Shown: positions 16,533-25,577 of the stretch, in pieces
Position numbering within the stretch: position 1 is the first letter of the stretch
How the letters are laid out: every line of letters starts with the position of its first letter
Source: Akkermansia muciniphila
Lineage (GTDB): Bacteria > Verrucomicrobiota > Verrucomicrobiia > Verrucomicrobiales > Akkermansiaceae
Assembly (NCBI GenBank): GCA_945862285.1
Contig: CAMAYN010000018.1
Coordinates: 1-33,365 of the forward strand
Direction: 5' to 3'
DNA length: 33,365 nucleotides
Program-made: the position numbers and the translations under genes
The notes under the pieces: model-generated
What the model saw: the letters and a program-made list of their open reading frames with translations, nothing else
What the model was told of the DNA's origin: nothing
Databases searched by the model: none

Positions 16533-17717
16533 GACGATTCCGGGCTCGTCCCATCCGAGCCAATGGCAGGCTTGCACTTCTTCAACGGTGAAAACTTTCA
16601 CGCCATCTACCATGACTCGGCGGATTTTCACGCGCACGCGTGCCGTCTGGGGCATGTCATTTTGCGGGTACATCGACTCCAGCACTTGGGGTCCCGTTTC
16701 CCTCGCGGATAATGCGGCGAGGATTCGTTGTGCGCTACGACTGTTCCGATCTATTTCGAAGGGCATACTTTGCACACTTGGGTGAGTGCCATGAAAGAGC
16801 GACGGTTCATGAAAAGCCACGCTGATTTTACCTTCACTCGCCTTCACCGTTTTTCGTTCGCGCACCAGCAAACGGAATGTTCCCTCCGCGTCTTCTGTTT
16901 CTGCAGCAAACTTTGTCCATGGTGCAGAAGAACTACGTGAAAATGCCTCCCAATCGATTTTCCACTCGCCGTCATCTTCGACAAAAACCAACTCCATGAG
17001 CCGCTCACGGTAATCTTTCCATAGTGTTTCCAAGCACATCGTTTCACCACACCAAGCGACATTTGAGGAGACTAAGGTCGGCATTTCGTGTGCTTGGTAG
17101 GGAGGGATTTTAAACGCATCCTCGGCGATGATTTGCACGATACGTGGCCGTTTACGGCAAATTTGCGATAGCACTTGAGGAGAGGCATTGAGGAAAAATT
17201 CCTGTGCGAGAGCGGGGACGAAAGCATTCGCCCGATTTTGAAATTCGACGGCTTTTCCTCTTTTATTCAGATCGATCGATTCGATTTTTTGCTCATTCTT
17301 GCGTAAATTCCCTTGGTATTCCATGCCGATTCTTCGCAAATAGAGGCTTAGAATTCCTAACAATCCGATCCAAATGGCAAAGAAAACAACAAATCGCTTG
17401 CCTAGCTTCACTTTGCGAGGTCGATGTGGAGCATGAACGATATTTTTCGGTTCGTCTTGCGCGACAGGCTCTAGGATTTCCTTCTGCAGAACTGGTTCAT
17501 TCGGTTTCAAGTTCGGCTGAAACTCGCGTTTTTCTTTCAAAATCGATCTTTTCCCGGTGATATTGGTGGTGATGACCTCTTTAGGGGTGATATGTGTTTT
17601 GGGATTTTTCGGAGTGCTACAAGCAGGGCAAGTCGAACTTTCACTGTATGCGAGATAAATTTCTCCGCATTTTCGACATTTATGCCAACTTTCCGGTGTT
17701 GTGTATGAAGTGCGCAT
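16515..17717 (-). CDS. Zinc-ribbon single-pass membrane protein, paralog of the next gene upstream
   Basis: I do not recognise a named family. The 400-residue protein has an N-terminal zinc ribbon (Cys14, Cys17, Cys30, Cys33), a charged linker, one membrane span at about 109-127 (FVVFFAIWIGLLGILSLYL) and a roughly 270-residue C-terminal region. That region contains LVFVEDDGEWKIDWEAFSRS, a pattern often seen in NTF2-like domains, and ends ...ACHWLGWDEPGIVLPSGP. The same layout and landmark motifs occur in the neighbouring protein (DGKLKIDWMASMN; final NWVIP), so the two are tandem paralogs. The upstream gene stops 10 bp before this start. No catalytic residues are apparent; a sensor or envelope role is only a guess. 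Confidence 0.8.
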   Translation of the reverse strand: MRTSYTTPESWHKCRKCGEIYLAYSESSTCPACSTPKNPKTHITPKEVITTNITGKRSILKEKREFQPNLKPNEPVLQKEILEPVAQDEPKNIVHAPHRPRKVKLGKRFVVFFAIWIGLLGILSLYLRRIGMEYQGNLRKNEQKIESIDLNKRGKAVEFQNRANAFVPALAQEFFLNASPQVLSQICRKRPRIVQIIAEDAFKIPPYQAHEMPTLVSSNVAWCGETMCLETLWKDYRERLMELVFVEDDGEWKIDWEAFSRSSSAPWTKFAAETEDAEGTFRLLVRERKTVKASEGKISVAFHEPSLFHGTHPSVQSMPFEIDRNSRSAQRILAALSARETGPQVLESMYPQNDMPQTARVRVKIRRVMVDGVKVFTVEEVQACHWLGWDEPGIVLPSGP

Positions 17718-17727
17718 ATTCGTTGTT

Positions 17728-18855
17728 TCACGGGATTACCCAGTTTTGACTTATGACGGTATCGATGAAAAATCTTTTACTCGCCTTCTCTTCTGTAGGC
17801 GCCAATATCACTGCGGCACGTCCTTTCTCTTGGGTTTCCATTAGCACTCCGCCCTGTAACAAAATCGTGTTAAGCTCCGCAGCTTGGGGCGAGCCTCTTT
17901 TTACATAACCCCAGATGACATTTTCGTTCCCTGGCTGCGTTAGGCGGAAGGACTCATATTCTTCTTCTTTCAAGGACGGCAGGTAAAACGGACTGCGTTC
18001 AAAAAAAATGCGGATCATAGCAGGCTCTTTCAATGGTCTTTCAATAATCTCCGCTAAAGTCAGGTCGCCCACATTCATGGAGGCCATCCAGTCAATCTTC
18101 AACTTGCCATCGACGTTGACAAAATAATAAGTAAACGGCGAATTATCCATACATCGACCTTCGATCAAATAAAAGCCGACATTGCCAGAATGACCATAAT
18201 CAAAGATCAGATCGTCGTTATTTTGCAGCAGCGGTGGAGATGAAATGGGGTTCCAGTGCTGTCGCAAATGTTCGCGCAATGAACTGCTAGGTCGGCATAA
18301 ATCTGCAACTTCTTCCCATTTTTTTGCTTGGAGTAATTTTTCTACCAAATCAACCGCTTTGATATGAATTCGCGTATCAGCAATCAAGGGTGCCACGGCT
18401 TGATTATATATGGCCTCATCGTGTGTTTTTTCTAAAAAGTATCCACTGGGCTTTTCTTCGATATCAGGCTTTCTCGTGACATGCATGATCACCAGACTGA
18501 CGACGATAATCGAAATCACAACGGTGATCCATCGCCATAACCCTTGCGATTGATGCTTGATCTGATGCGTATTTCCCCATTCCGATTCATCGACGACGAT
18601 GTTTTGTCGATGAATGAGCGTCTTTGCTACAAGGTTCTCCTCAGACTCAGATGGCTCTGACAACACGCCCTCGACCCGATACTCTACGGGGAGTTCCTCA
18701 TTTTTGGGCAATTTAACAACATCGTATAAATAGCTGCGTAGAGTATTTTCATCTACCTCATCTTCTGGATTACTGGATGATTCACCGCGCGCCCCCCCCG
18801 ACGTAAGATTTGATCTTCGCCGCATACCTTTTCGGGATGATCCTTTTTGGGCCAT
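17728..18855 (-). CDS. Single-pass membrane protein, paralog of the zinc-ribbon protein
   Basis: Unrecognised family; 375 residues from the ATG at 18855 (a TTG at 18930 would add 25). Layout: basic, Ser-rich N-terminus (MAQKGSSRKGMRRRSN), acidic linker, membrane span at about 107-126 (LWRWITVVISIIVVSLVIMH), then a C-terminal region with DLIFDYGHSGNVGFYLIEG, NVDGKLKIDWMASMNVGDL and a final FFIDTVISQNWVIP. It lacks the Cys4 zinc ribbon of its downstream paralog but shares the C-terminal landmarks and length. It sits between the 3D-domain gene and the zinc-ribbon gene on the same strand, and probably forms an operon at least with the latter (10-bp gap). Confidence 0.8.
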   Translation of the reverse strand: MAQKGSSRKGMRRRSNLTSGGARGESSSNPEDEVDENTLRSYLYDVVKLPKNEELPVEYRVEGVLSEPSESEENLVAKTLIHRQNIVVDESEWGNTHQIKHQSQGLWRWITVVISIIVVSLVIMHVTRKPDIEEKPSGYFLEKTHDEAIYNQAVAPLIADTRIHIKAVDLVEKLLQAKKWEEVADLCRPSSSLREHLRQHWNPISSPPLLQNNDDLIFDYGHSGNVGFYLIEGRCMDNSPFTYYFVNVDGKLKIDWMASMNVGDLTLAEIIERPLKEPAMIRIFFERSPFYLPSLKEEEYESFRLTQPGNENVIWGYVKRGSPQAAELNTILLQGGVLMETQEKGRAAVILAPTEEKASKRFFIDTVISQNWVIP

Positions 18856-18991
18856 TGGGTGCAGAAAAGTGACAAGGCGAATGATTTCACGCAAGTTTTT
18901 ACGTAAAAAAACAACAAGCCTACTTCTCAACTAGGCATCCAGTCGATGCACATGACTTGAAGATGTATCGCCCAGAGGGGGCCTTGGCGAA

Positions 18992-19621
18992 TCAGCGTGA
19001 AGCCGTTCTTGCGGCAATTCCTGCCATGCGCTGAATATTCGCATACATTTGGCGACAGTGAGAGAAGTCTTTTCTCTTCGAAAGAATCGCAGCGCTTTGT
19101 TGAAAAGAACCCCATTTCAAAACATTGATTTCCACGTTTCTGCGACCCCATGCGTTCATCATCGCTTTGCTAGGATGGTAAATATCGATCGTTCCCGCTC
19201 CCGCAAGGGCACTGCCATAATCATCCACCACGTAGAGTTGGGAATGTCCATTGATTTTAAAAACCGTTCCTAGTGGGTAAAATGACCAATCCGCCGCCGC
19301 AGACCTTACGCTTGAGCTGTATTTTAATGTCGTTCCGATCGCGTTCTTGGATCCATATTGGATATGATCATCTTCAGAGCACGTGTAGGCTGTGGTGCGC
19401 ACAAGTCGATTTCTCTCGGTAAACGAATACACGGGCAGCCCGTGGCGGTCACGAGGCTTATTTTTTGCCGTGGCAATCACATGGTGCGAGGCTTGTGCTG
19501 GTGCAACGATTTTTTGAGAACCCGAGCGTGAATTCATGCCGCCGAGGAGTTGATTCGAGCATTGGGGAAGTGCGACAAGAGAAAGGCCGGCTAATAGGAA
19601 AAAGAGATACGAACGTAGCAT
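18992..19621 (-). CDS. Exported 3D-domain (double-psi beta-barrel) protein
   Basis: A 209-residue exported protein. The 3D domain, related to the catalytic barrel of MltA-type lytic transglycosylases and to Rpf/YocH-like wall enzymes, spans about 76-172 with its three aspartates: Asp111 in AADWSFYPLGTVFKING, Asp133/134 in LYVVDDYGSALAG and Asp146 in GTIDIYHPSKAMMNAWGRR. The N-terminus LFFLLAGLSLVALPQCSN is a signal peptide with a Cys at 21 that could be lipidated, though LPQC is a poor lipobox. A peptidoglycan-related role is likely from the family; the activity is unproven. The paralogous membrane-protein genes lie downstream on the same strand. Confidence 0.85.
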   Translation of the reverse strand: MLRSYLFFLLAGLSLVALPQCSNQLLGGMNSRSGSQKIVAPAQASHHVIATAKNKPRDRHGLPVYSFTERNRLVRTTAYTCSEDDHIQYGSKNAIGTTLKYSSSVRSAAADWSFYPLGTVFKINGHSQLYVVDDYGSALAGAGTIDIYHPSKAMMNAWGRRNVEINVLKWGSFQQSAAILSKRKDFSHCRQMYANIQRMAGIAARTASR

Positions 19622-19722
19622 GCGAAATGGATGATCAAGTGGTGAATTTGCAATCAGGCTAATTTGACTCGGTAGCTACTAGAGACTCGAATCCCATACG
19701 ACAAGGATTTTTTTCAAAAAAA

Positions 19723-21048
19723 TCATGTTGTCGCATCTGCTTTAGAGGTGATGACAGGTACAGAATCTGCGATTTCCCCATTGGTTGATGACCAGTCCTC
19801 CACAATACGGAATACCACAGCTAATAATGTAGGACCAAGAAAAACCCCAACAACGCCGAATGCCAACGCCCCACCGAGAACTCCTAATAAAACAACGGCA
19901 AATGGCACATTTGTCCCATGGCTGATCAAATACGGCTTAATCACATTATCCACGGCACTAACCACAGCAAAGCCCCAAATCAGCATAAAAACCCCCATTC
20001 CTGGCTTGCCGGAGGAAAATAACCATATCGTCGCGGGCACCCAAACTAAGGGCGGACCAAACGGCACCGCCGACACAAAAAAGGTCACAACACCGAGTAG
20101 CGCCGCAGCGGGAACTCCAGCAAAGCCGAATCCTAATCCCGCTAACAACCCCTGCGCAACTGCTGTTCCTATGATCCCGTACACAACGCCGCGCACGGTG
20201 CTACCTGCCACTTTGATCAAATTACTACCCCGCGCGCCCGCGATCCGATGAGCCGCCACTGCAATTCTTGCTCCAATCGCCTGCCCATCGCGCAAAATGA
20301 AAAATGTCAACATCCCACTCAATCCAATTTGAAAAATCCCCGTTAAAATTCCTACGGTAGCATTGATTAACCAGCGCTGAAGTAATCCTAGCGTTTTGCC
20401 AACCAACGCTAGAATCCGCGAATCTTCCAACTCGGCATTTTCTTTGTCGATCGCATCTTTATTTATCGCATCTTTATCGATGGCATCCTGCTCAATCGCA
20501 GCCTCCACGGGTTTATTGATTGCTGCCGCGATCGCCTCCTGAGGACTTAAATCTTTGATATCCTCATGGTCAACTGGCACGGCTTTTAGCGGCACTTCTT
20601 CAATACCCTTATTGATTTGCTCTAGCCATTTCTGTTTCGTCTTATGAAACGCCGACCAATATTCTTCCACTTTCGAACCTACAACAGGCACCCGCAGCGT
20701 CCACTCAGGCGGTTTTTCATCAGCAGATTCAATCCACTTCTTGGTAGTCAATCCTAGTAGCTTCGCATCATCTGCCAATCCCACACCTAACAGGACAAAT
20801 GGCCCAACCAAAAGGAGCGAAACAAATAACGCGACCACTACCGACGCCAAGGTACGCCTTCCGCGAAACCATCGCGTTAATAGGCGCTGCGCCGGCCACA
20901 GCGAAAAGGCCAAAATCATCGACCAAATCAACGCCGTCATAAACGGCATCAATACATAGACCACCCCAACGATCAATAATGCCAAAACGGCAATACCTAA
21001 ATAGCGCTCGGTGAAGAAACTTTTTTCCTGCTCTCGCTCGTCTGCCAT
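19723..21048 (-). CDS. AI-2E family transporter (UPF0118/PerM type)
   Basis: A 441-residue integral membrane protein of the AI-2 exporter / PerM family, now often linked to Na+/H+ antiport. Two N-terminal spans (about 17-50), a third at about 66-90, a large soluble loop (about 95-215), then a cluster of spans including LSGMLTFFILRDGQ, GTAVAQGLLAGLGFGFAGVP, VPFGPPLVWVPATIWLF and a C-terminal FGVVGVFLGPTLLAVVF, all typical of the family. The soluble loop is long and ends in a 5-residue tandem repeat (AAIEQ, DAIDK, DAINK, DAIDK). The substrate is unknown. It is divergent from the DUF1592 gene across a 275-bp region with two palindromes. Confidence 0.9.
   Translation of the reverse strand: MADEREQEKSFFTERYLGIAVLALLIVGVVYVLMPFMTALIWSMILAFSLWPAQRLLTRWFRGRRTLASVVVALFVSLLLVGPFVLLGVGLADDAKLLGLTTKKWIESADEKPPEWTLRVPVVGSKVEEYWSAFHKTKQKWLEQINKGIEEVPLKAVPVDHEDIKDLSPQEAIAAAINKPVEAAIEQDAIDKDAINKDAIDKENAELEDSRILALVGKTLGLLQRWLINATVGILTGIFQIGLSGMLTFFILRDGQAIGARIAVAAHRIAGARGSNLIKVAGSTVRGVVYGIIGTAVAQGLLAGLGFGFAGVPAAALLGVVTFFVSAVPFGPPLVWVPATIWLFSSGKPGMGVFMLIWGFAVVSAVDNVIKPYLISHGTNVPFAVVLLGVLGGALAFGVVGVFLGPTLLAVVFRIVEDWSSTNGEIADSVPVITSKADATT
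20443..20502. repeat. 15-bp in-frame tandem repeat within the AI-2E gene
   Basis: Three clear 15-bp units (20443-20457, 20458-20472, 20473-20487) and a degenerate fourth (20488-20502). They encode DAIDK, DAINK, DAIDK and AAIEQ in the soluble loop. In-frame units allow length changes without disrupting the protein. Confidence 0.8.
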
Positions 21049-21323
21049 ATACGCCGACGATTAAATCAGCCAAATGGTATTTAGCAAGAATGAGCTGCAA
21101 AAACGCAGGAAATATTTCTTTTCTTAAAATCTCGATTTTTCTAAAATCTGGAATCTTACTGTTAACTCGTGCAGGCACGATGGAAAAAAAATCTCTCTCC
21201 GTCCAATTTGATCGATGATTGATCATCGGAGATGGGTAACTGGTGGGGCAGCTACATTTTCCTTCAATACGTGTTCTAGCTTGCCTACGGAGTTGATTTC
21301 CGTTAATCGATGGCTGTTTTCAA
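21049..21323. promoter_or_regulatory. Divergent intergenic region with two perfect palindromes
   Basis: The AI-2E gene (leftward) and the DUF1592 gene (rightward) start at either end. Palindrome 1 at 21167-21180 is TCGTGC-AG-GCACGA; palindrome 2 at 21213-21228 is CGATGAT-TG-ATCATCG. Both have 2-nt centres, as expected for dimeric repressor sites rather than hairpins, and neither is followed by a T-run. They are candidate operators; the regulator is unknown. Confidence 0.35.
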
Positions 21324-24095
21324 ATGCAAACGATCATTCTCCTCTTCATAGTTGCTGCACAGATCTCATGGACTTGCTGCAGCATGGCACGGGCCGATGA
21401 ATACAAGGAAAAAATCGTACCCTTGCTAGATGCCTATTGCTACGATTGTCACGATGATACAGATAAGCCAAAAGGCGGCATGAATCTTGAGAAATATCGC
21501 GACTTTGCCGCAGTGCATGCTGGGAGATCTCATTGGGGTGCATTGATTGATAAGGTTGAAACCAAGCAAATGCCTCCTCCCAAACGACGTAATCAGCCGA
21601 CAAATGAAGAGCGAAAAGTTTTGTTGGAATGGTTAGAAAACCTAGCTCTTATGCCTGATGCAACTCTTGCGATTCGTGACCCAGGTCAACCGACCTTGCG
21701 ACGACTTACGAGGCTTGAGTACAACAATAGCATACGTGATGTGTTAGGTCTGAAAAATGATGTATTCATGTTTCCTGAACGATTACCTGTGGATGATTCA
21801 GAGCTTCATATTTCTACAACAGCGATGCCAGATCAGGTCAGCATTTTTGTGAGAGAATATGGTTTAAAGTATGCGGTATTATTGCCTGAGGCAGGATTAC
21901 CAGCAGACAATCGAGCAGAGCATGGTTTTTCGAATCGCGGAGAAGCGATGAATGTCTCCCCCTTACTTCTGCAAAAATATTTAGAACTCGGTCGCCTGAT
22001 CGCTAAAAACCCCAAGACGATTAAACAAAGCTCTATTGCTAGGGATCTTCTCATGAATCCCGCAATTGCTCCACGTGCGTCAATCATAGAAGAAAACGAT
22101 GATTCGCTTGCATTCTCTGCTTCATCTGAATTTGCCCCAAACATGGATGCACCTCGTCAAGCTGTGGACGGCGGCTCTGTGACTGTCCCCTATCAATTTC
22201 GTTTCAATGTCCATACTGCCACACAGGAAGGCATGGGAGGCGTTTGGAGTGCAGAACATCGAAGTGCAAAAGTAGATGCGAAGAAACATCTCATCATCCG
22301 ATATGGACTTGATCAGGAAAAAAATCTCAAACTAGTAACTGCTAACGATTTATGGATTGCAGGATTTTCCACAGCAGAAGAAACCTCAGGTGTCGGTTTA
22401 TTTACCAATCATCAACAAGGAAAAAAAATCATCAGCCTCGCGTTGCAATTGGGCGGCGAAGGAACTGGTGAAATGATCACAGATCTTGCGCTATGCGCAC
22501 TGGGGCGTCGCGATGAAAAGGGCATAGTGAAAATCACTGCCAAGTTCAGTGACGGCAGTTCTCATTCTTTGTCTTCGATGATCGACGGCGGAGAAGGTGG
22601 TGGAAATACATTCTATGCGTTTCGTGCACCAAAAAATCAAAGAATTGTAGGTTTAGAAATTGACGGTTCAGGGTTTTCTGGAAATCATGTTTTGCTTGAT
22701 GACTTAGGTTTTATCACCGCGATACGTGAAGAAGAAGATCTGGTGGAAATGAAATCTTTGAGCAAAGAAGAACTGAAGCAAATTGCCGAAAAACGCCTAG
22801 CGGCTTGGCTCCCGCGATTGTTTCGCAAGCCTTTGGAAAAAGGTCAGATTGATCGCTATGTTTCTCTATTTTCCTCTGTCCTAAATTCTGGTGAATCATT
22901 TACCGGGGCTATGCAAGAAACGATAGCCGCTTCGCTAGCATCGCCAGATTTTTTATATCTTTGCCAAAATGAAAATGAAAAGGCCGCAGCGAAAGTACGC
23001 AAATTACATTCTCACGAGATGGTAAATCGACTGTCTTATTTCCTATGGTCGTCATGCCCTGACGAGGAATTGTTACAATTGGCAAATCGTGAATCAACCC
23101 TAGATGATACCACGATGATTCAGCAACTAGATCGAATGTTGCGTGACCAGAAATCGCTTGAACTGGTAGAATCTTTCGCAGCGCAGTGGCTGAGATTGGA
23201 TCAACTCTATACCGCGAAACCAGATCCCGATATGCATCCGAACTTTTACTTCGGGCAGGCAGGGAAGCGTACTTTACACGGATCATTTTTGGTCGAAGCC
23301 TTGATGCTTTTTCATACGGTGAAGCGAGAAGATCGCAGTATTTTGGAATTTATCGATGCCGACTACACGTGGCTCAATATGCGACTGATGGAGCACTATG
23401 GCTTACAGGAGCATTGCGCAGAGCAAGTTGCAAAATTAGGATTGCGTGCCGATTTAAAAGATGACCAAAAAGCCGAACGAATGCATGCCGTATGGTGGCG
23501 AAGTCCGCTCCCCGATCGCACGCGCGGTGGTTTCATCACGATGGCTGGCCCTCTAACAGTCACCTCCTTGCCCAATCGTACGAGCCCAGTAAAGCGTGGC
23601 GCGTGGCTATTGGAGACTATTTTTAATCGCCCACCCCAAGAACCGAAAATCGCTTTTGTCCTCAAGGAAGAACCACTTACTGGCCGACAACCAGATACAG
23701 TTCGAAAAAGGTTCGAGCAACATCGCAGTCAAGAGTCTTGTGCGTCTTGCCATATACGGATCGACCCTCCCGGTTTTGCTCTTGAGCAATTCGACGCCAT
23801 AGGCTCATGGCGCTTAAATGACGGCGCGCATCCAGTTGACGCAACGGCTGAGTGGAACGGAAATGCATTTGATGGTATTGCAGAATATAAGGCGATGATG
23901 CGTGCCAATCCAGAGGAGTTTGTTCGCGGATTTGTCGAGCATTTACTATCCTACGCGCTCGCACGAAAGTTAGAAATCTATGATAGACCTGCGGTTACGG
24001 AAATTATGGATAAAGCCCGTGCTGATGGATGGAAATTCCGCAGTATCCTCCGCGGCATTGTAAGCTCCTATCCCTTCACTCACACACGTTCATGA
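21324..24095 (+). CDS. Exported DUF1592-type protein with two heme c motifs
   Basis: A 923-residue exported protein of the planctomycete/verrucomicrobial DUF1587-DUF1592-DUF1588-DUF1585 family. Order: signal peptide (about 1-24); cytochrome-like segment with AYCYDCHDD (CxxCH at 39-43) and KQMPPPKRR; DUF1587-like LRRLTRLEYNNSIRDVLGL (about 125-143); a roughly 195-residue unassigned region (about 270-465) ending NHVLLDDLGFI; RLFRKPLEKGQIDRYVSLF (DUF1595-like, near 495); EMVNRLSYFLWSSCPDEELL (DUF1592, near 565); LPDRTRGGFITMAG (DUF1588, near 730); a second CxxCH, CASCH (806-810); and DUF1585-like ALARKLEIYDRPAV. Function is unproven; electron transfer linked to extracellular oxidation is the usual suggestion. 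It overlaps the DUF1552 gene by ATGA. Confidence 0.9.
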   Translation: MQTIILLFIVAAQISWTCCSMARADEYKEKIVPLLDAYCYDCHDDTDKPKGGMNLEKYRDFAAVHAGRSHWGALIDKVETKQMPPPKRRNQPTNEERKVLLEWLENLALMPDATLAIRDPGQPTLRRLTRLEYNNSIRDVLGLKNDVFMFPERLPVDDSELHISTTAMPDQVSIFVREYGLKYAVLLPEAGLPADNRAEHGFSNRGEAMNVSPLLLQKYLELGRLIAKNPKTIKQSSIARDLLMNPAIAPRASIIEENDDSLAFSASSEFAPNMDAPRQAVDGGSVTVPYQFRFNVHTATQEGMGGVWSAEHRSAKVDAKKHLIIRYGLDQEKNLKLVTANDLWIAGFSTAEETSGVGLFTNHQQGKKIISLALQLGGEGTGEMITDLALCALGRRDEKGIVKITAKFSDGSSHSLSSMIDGGEGGGNTFYAFRAPKNQRIVGLEIDGSGFSGNHVLLDDLGFITAIREEEDLVEMKSLSKEELKQIAEKRLAAWLPRLFRKPLEKGQIDRYVSLFSSVLNSGESFTGAMQETIAASLASPDFLYLCQNENEKAAAKVRKLHSHEMVNRLSYFLWSSCPDEELLQLANRESTLDDTTMIQQLDRMLRDQKSLELVESFAAQWLRLDQLYTAKPDPDMHPNFYFGQAGKRTLHGSFLVEALMLFHTVKREDRSILEFIDADYTWLNMRLMEHYGLQEHCAEQVAKLGLRADLKDDQKAERMHAVWWRSPLPDRTRGGFITMAGPLTVTSLPNRTSPVKRGAWLLETIFNRPPQEPKIAFVLKEEPLTGRQPDTVRKRFEQHRSQESCASCHIRIDPPGFALEQFDAIGSWRLNDGAHPVDATAEWNGNAFDGIAEYKAMMRANPEEFVRGFVEHLLSYALARKLEIYDRPAVTEIMDKARADGWKFRSILRGIVSSYPFTHTRS

Positions 24096-25387
24096 ATGTA
24101 TTACGCACAAAAGTTTTATCGCGACGCTCATTTTTACGCAGAGCAGGGATTTCTTTTGCACTGCCATGGCTAGAAGCGATGATTCCGCACAGCGCTGCGG
24201 CTCAGTCTGCAATGAGTTATCCTCTTCGATCGCTGTTTATTTATACTCCCAATGGATACAATCAATCAACTTTCATACCCTCTACAAAGGGCTCGGATTT
24301 TGTCTTGCCCAGTGCGCTTGAGCCTCTTTCTGACCTTCGCGGAGATTTCTCATTAATCACCGGTTTGGATCGAACCTTCGTCGGTGGTACTGGAGTGCAT
24401 GCCCAATGCGGAGCCTGCTGGATGAGTTCTTCACCGCCCAGCGAAACCCTAGATGGCGGTTTTCCCACAAACACAACTTTAGACCAGCTTATCGCGAATC
24501 ATCTGGGACGAGATACTCCACTATCTTCGTTAGAACTAAGCTGCAATGATTTCACTGATAACAAGGAAACTCGCTACTATGAATGTGTTAGTTGGATTGC
24601 ACCCGGCTATCCTGCGAGCGTTGAAAAAAATCCCCGTGCTGTATTTCAACGCATTTTTGGCCAATCCAATAACGGTGCCATCGCAAGCGTGCTTGACGTG
24701 ATAGGAGAAGATGCAAAATCTCTCCATAAAAAATTGGGTGCGAGAGATCGAGAAAAAATGGATGAATATCTCACGAGTGTTCGCGAAACGGAAAGGCGCA
24801 TTCAATTTGCAGAAAAATCAGCAGAACGCCTTGCCGCTCCTGGTTTCCCTATGCCCGTTGGTATTCCTGATTCACGCGGGGAATATTTAGACACCATGGC
24901 GGATTTGTTTCTGTTTGCTTTCCGTCAAGATCTGACAAGAGTTGCCTCTTTAGTAGTCGATCCCGAACGCTGGGATAGCCCTCGAATGTTCCATGGTGTT
25001 TTTGATAAGCCTCAGAATCATCATGTATTGACCCATACGAAAACGCAAGAAGCCAAAGATGCGATTACAAAAATCGATCGCTTTCATGTAGATTTCTACG
25101 CACGTGTTTTACGAAAAATGAAAGCAATGAAAGAAGGCGAAGGAAACTTACTCGATCATAGCATGGTTGTCATGGGTAGTGGAATCAGCGATGGAGACTT
25201 GCATCGTTACAGTAATTTGCAGGTATTGTTGGCAGGTAAGGCTTCTGGTCGCTTAAAGCATCAGGGGCACATTTCCTATGATGGAGAACGTCCTCTTGCT
25301 GATTTATGGCTTACTCTATTGAATACCTCAGGAATTCGGTCAGAACGTTTTGCAGATGGTATACAACCATTGCAGGAAATCATCTAA
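24092..25387 (+). CDS. Tat-exported DUF1552 protein
   Basis: A 431-residue protein starting with a twin-arginine signal, SRRSFLRRAGISFALPWLEA. It carries the family's SLFIYTPNGYNQSTFIP, LITGLDRTFVGGTGVHAQ, TTLDQLIANHLG and MVVMGSGISDGDLHRYSNLQ and ends with PLADLWLTLLNTSGI, a pattern related to the DUF1501/sulfatase-like alkaline phosphatase fold. The start overlaps the stop of the DUF1592 gene (ATGA), giving tight coupling; these two families are regularly adjacent, and Tat export implies a folded, possibly metal-bound protein working with the heme partner in the periplasm. The reaction is unknown. Confidence 0.92.
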   Translation: MNVLRTKVLSRRSFLRRAGISFALPWLEAMIPHSAAAQSAMSYPLRSLFIYTPNGYNQSTFIPSTKGSDFVLPSALEPLSDLRGDFSLITGLDRTFVGGTGVHAQCGACWMSSSPPSETLDGGFPTNTTLDQLIANHLGRDTPLSSLELSCNDFTDNKETRYYECVSWIAPGYPASVEKNPRAVFQRIFGQSNNGAIASVLDVIGEDAKSLHKKLGARDREKMDEYLTSVRETERRIQFAEKSAERLAAPGFPMPVGIPDSRGEYLDTMADLFLFAFRQDLTRVASLVVDPERWDSPRMFHGVFDKPQNHHVLTHTKTQEAKDAITKIDRFHVDFYARVLRKMKAMKEGEGNLLDHSMVVMGSGISDGDLHRYSNLQVLLAGKASGRLKHQGHISYDGERPLADLWLTLLNTSGIRSERFADGIQPLQEII

Positions 25388-25577
25388 TTGCTGATAAAAT
25401 CGGAAACATCCTAAATAATTCTTGCTTTGTCGCATTTCTGCACCTAAAACCGCTTCCCGTTTTCCTCACGAAAACCCAATGCGCAGTCGGAGCCCTGGTG
25501 TGCGTTGGTCATTAATTCCAGGGCGATGCTGTCAGGAAAACGAACCAAACAACCAAACACACAACCATTACAATACC

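Noticed and set aside
19765-20251. Plus-strand frame opposite the AI-2E gene (19748-20251)
   Set aside because: Thr/Asn/Pro-rich antisense of membrane-span codons; no support as a gene.
20768-21226. 152-codon minus-strand frame overlapping the AI-2E start
   Set aside because: It overlaps the first third of the AI-2E gene in another frame and shows no domain pattern; the AI-2E frame has conserved membrane spans there.
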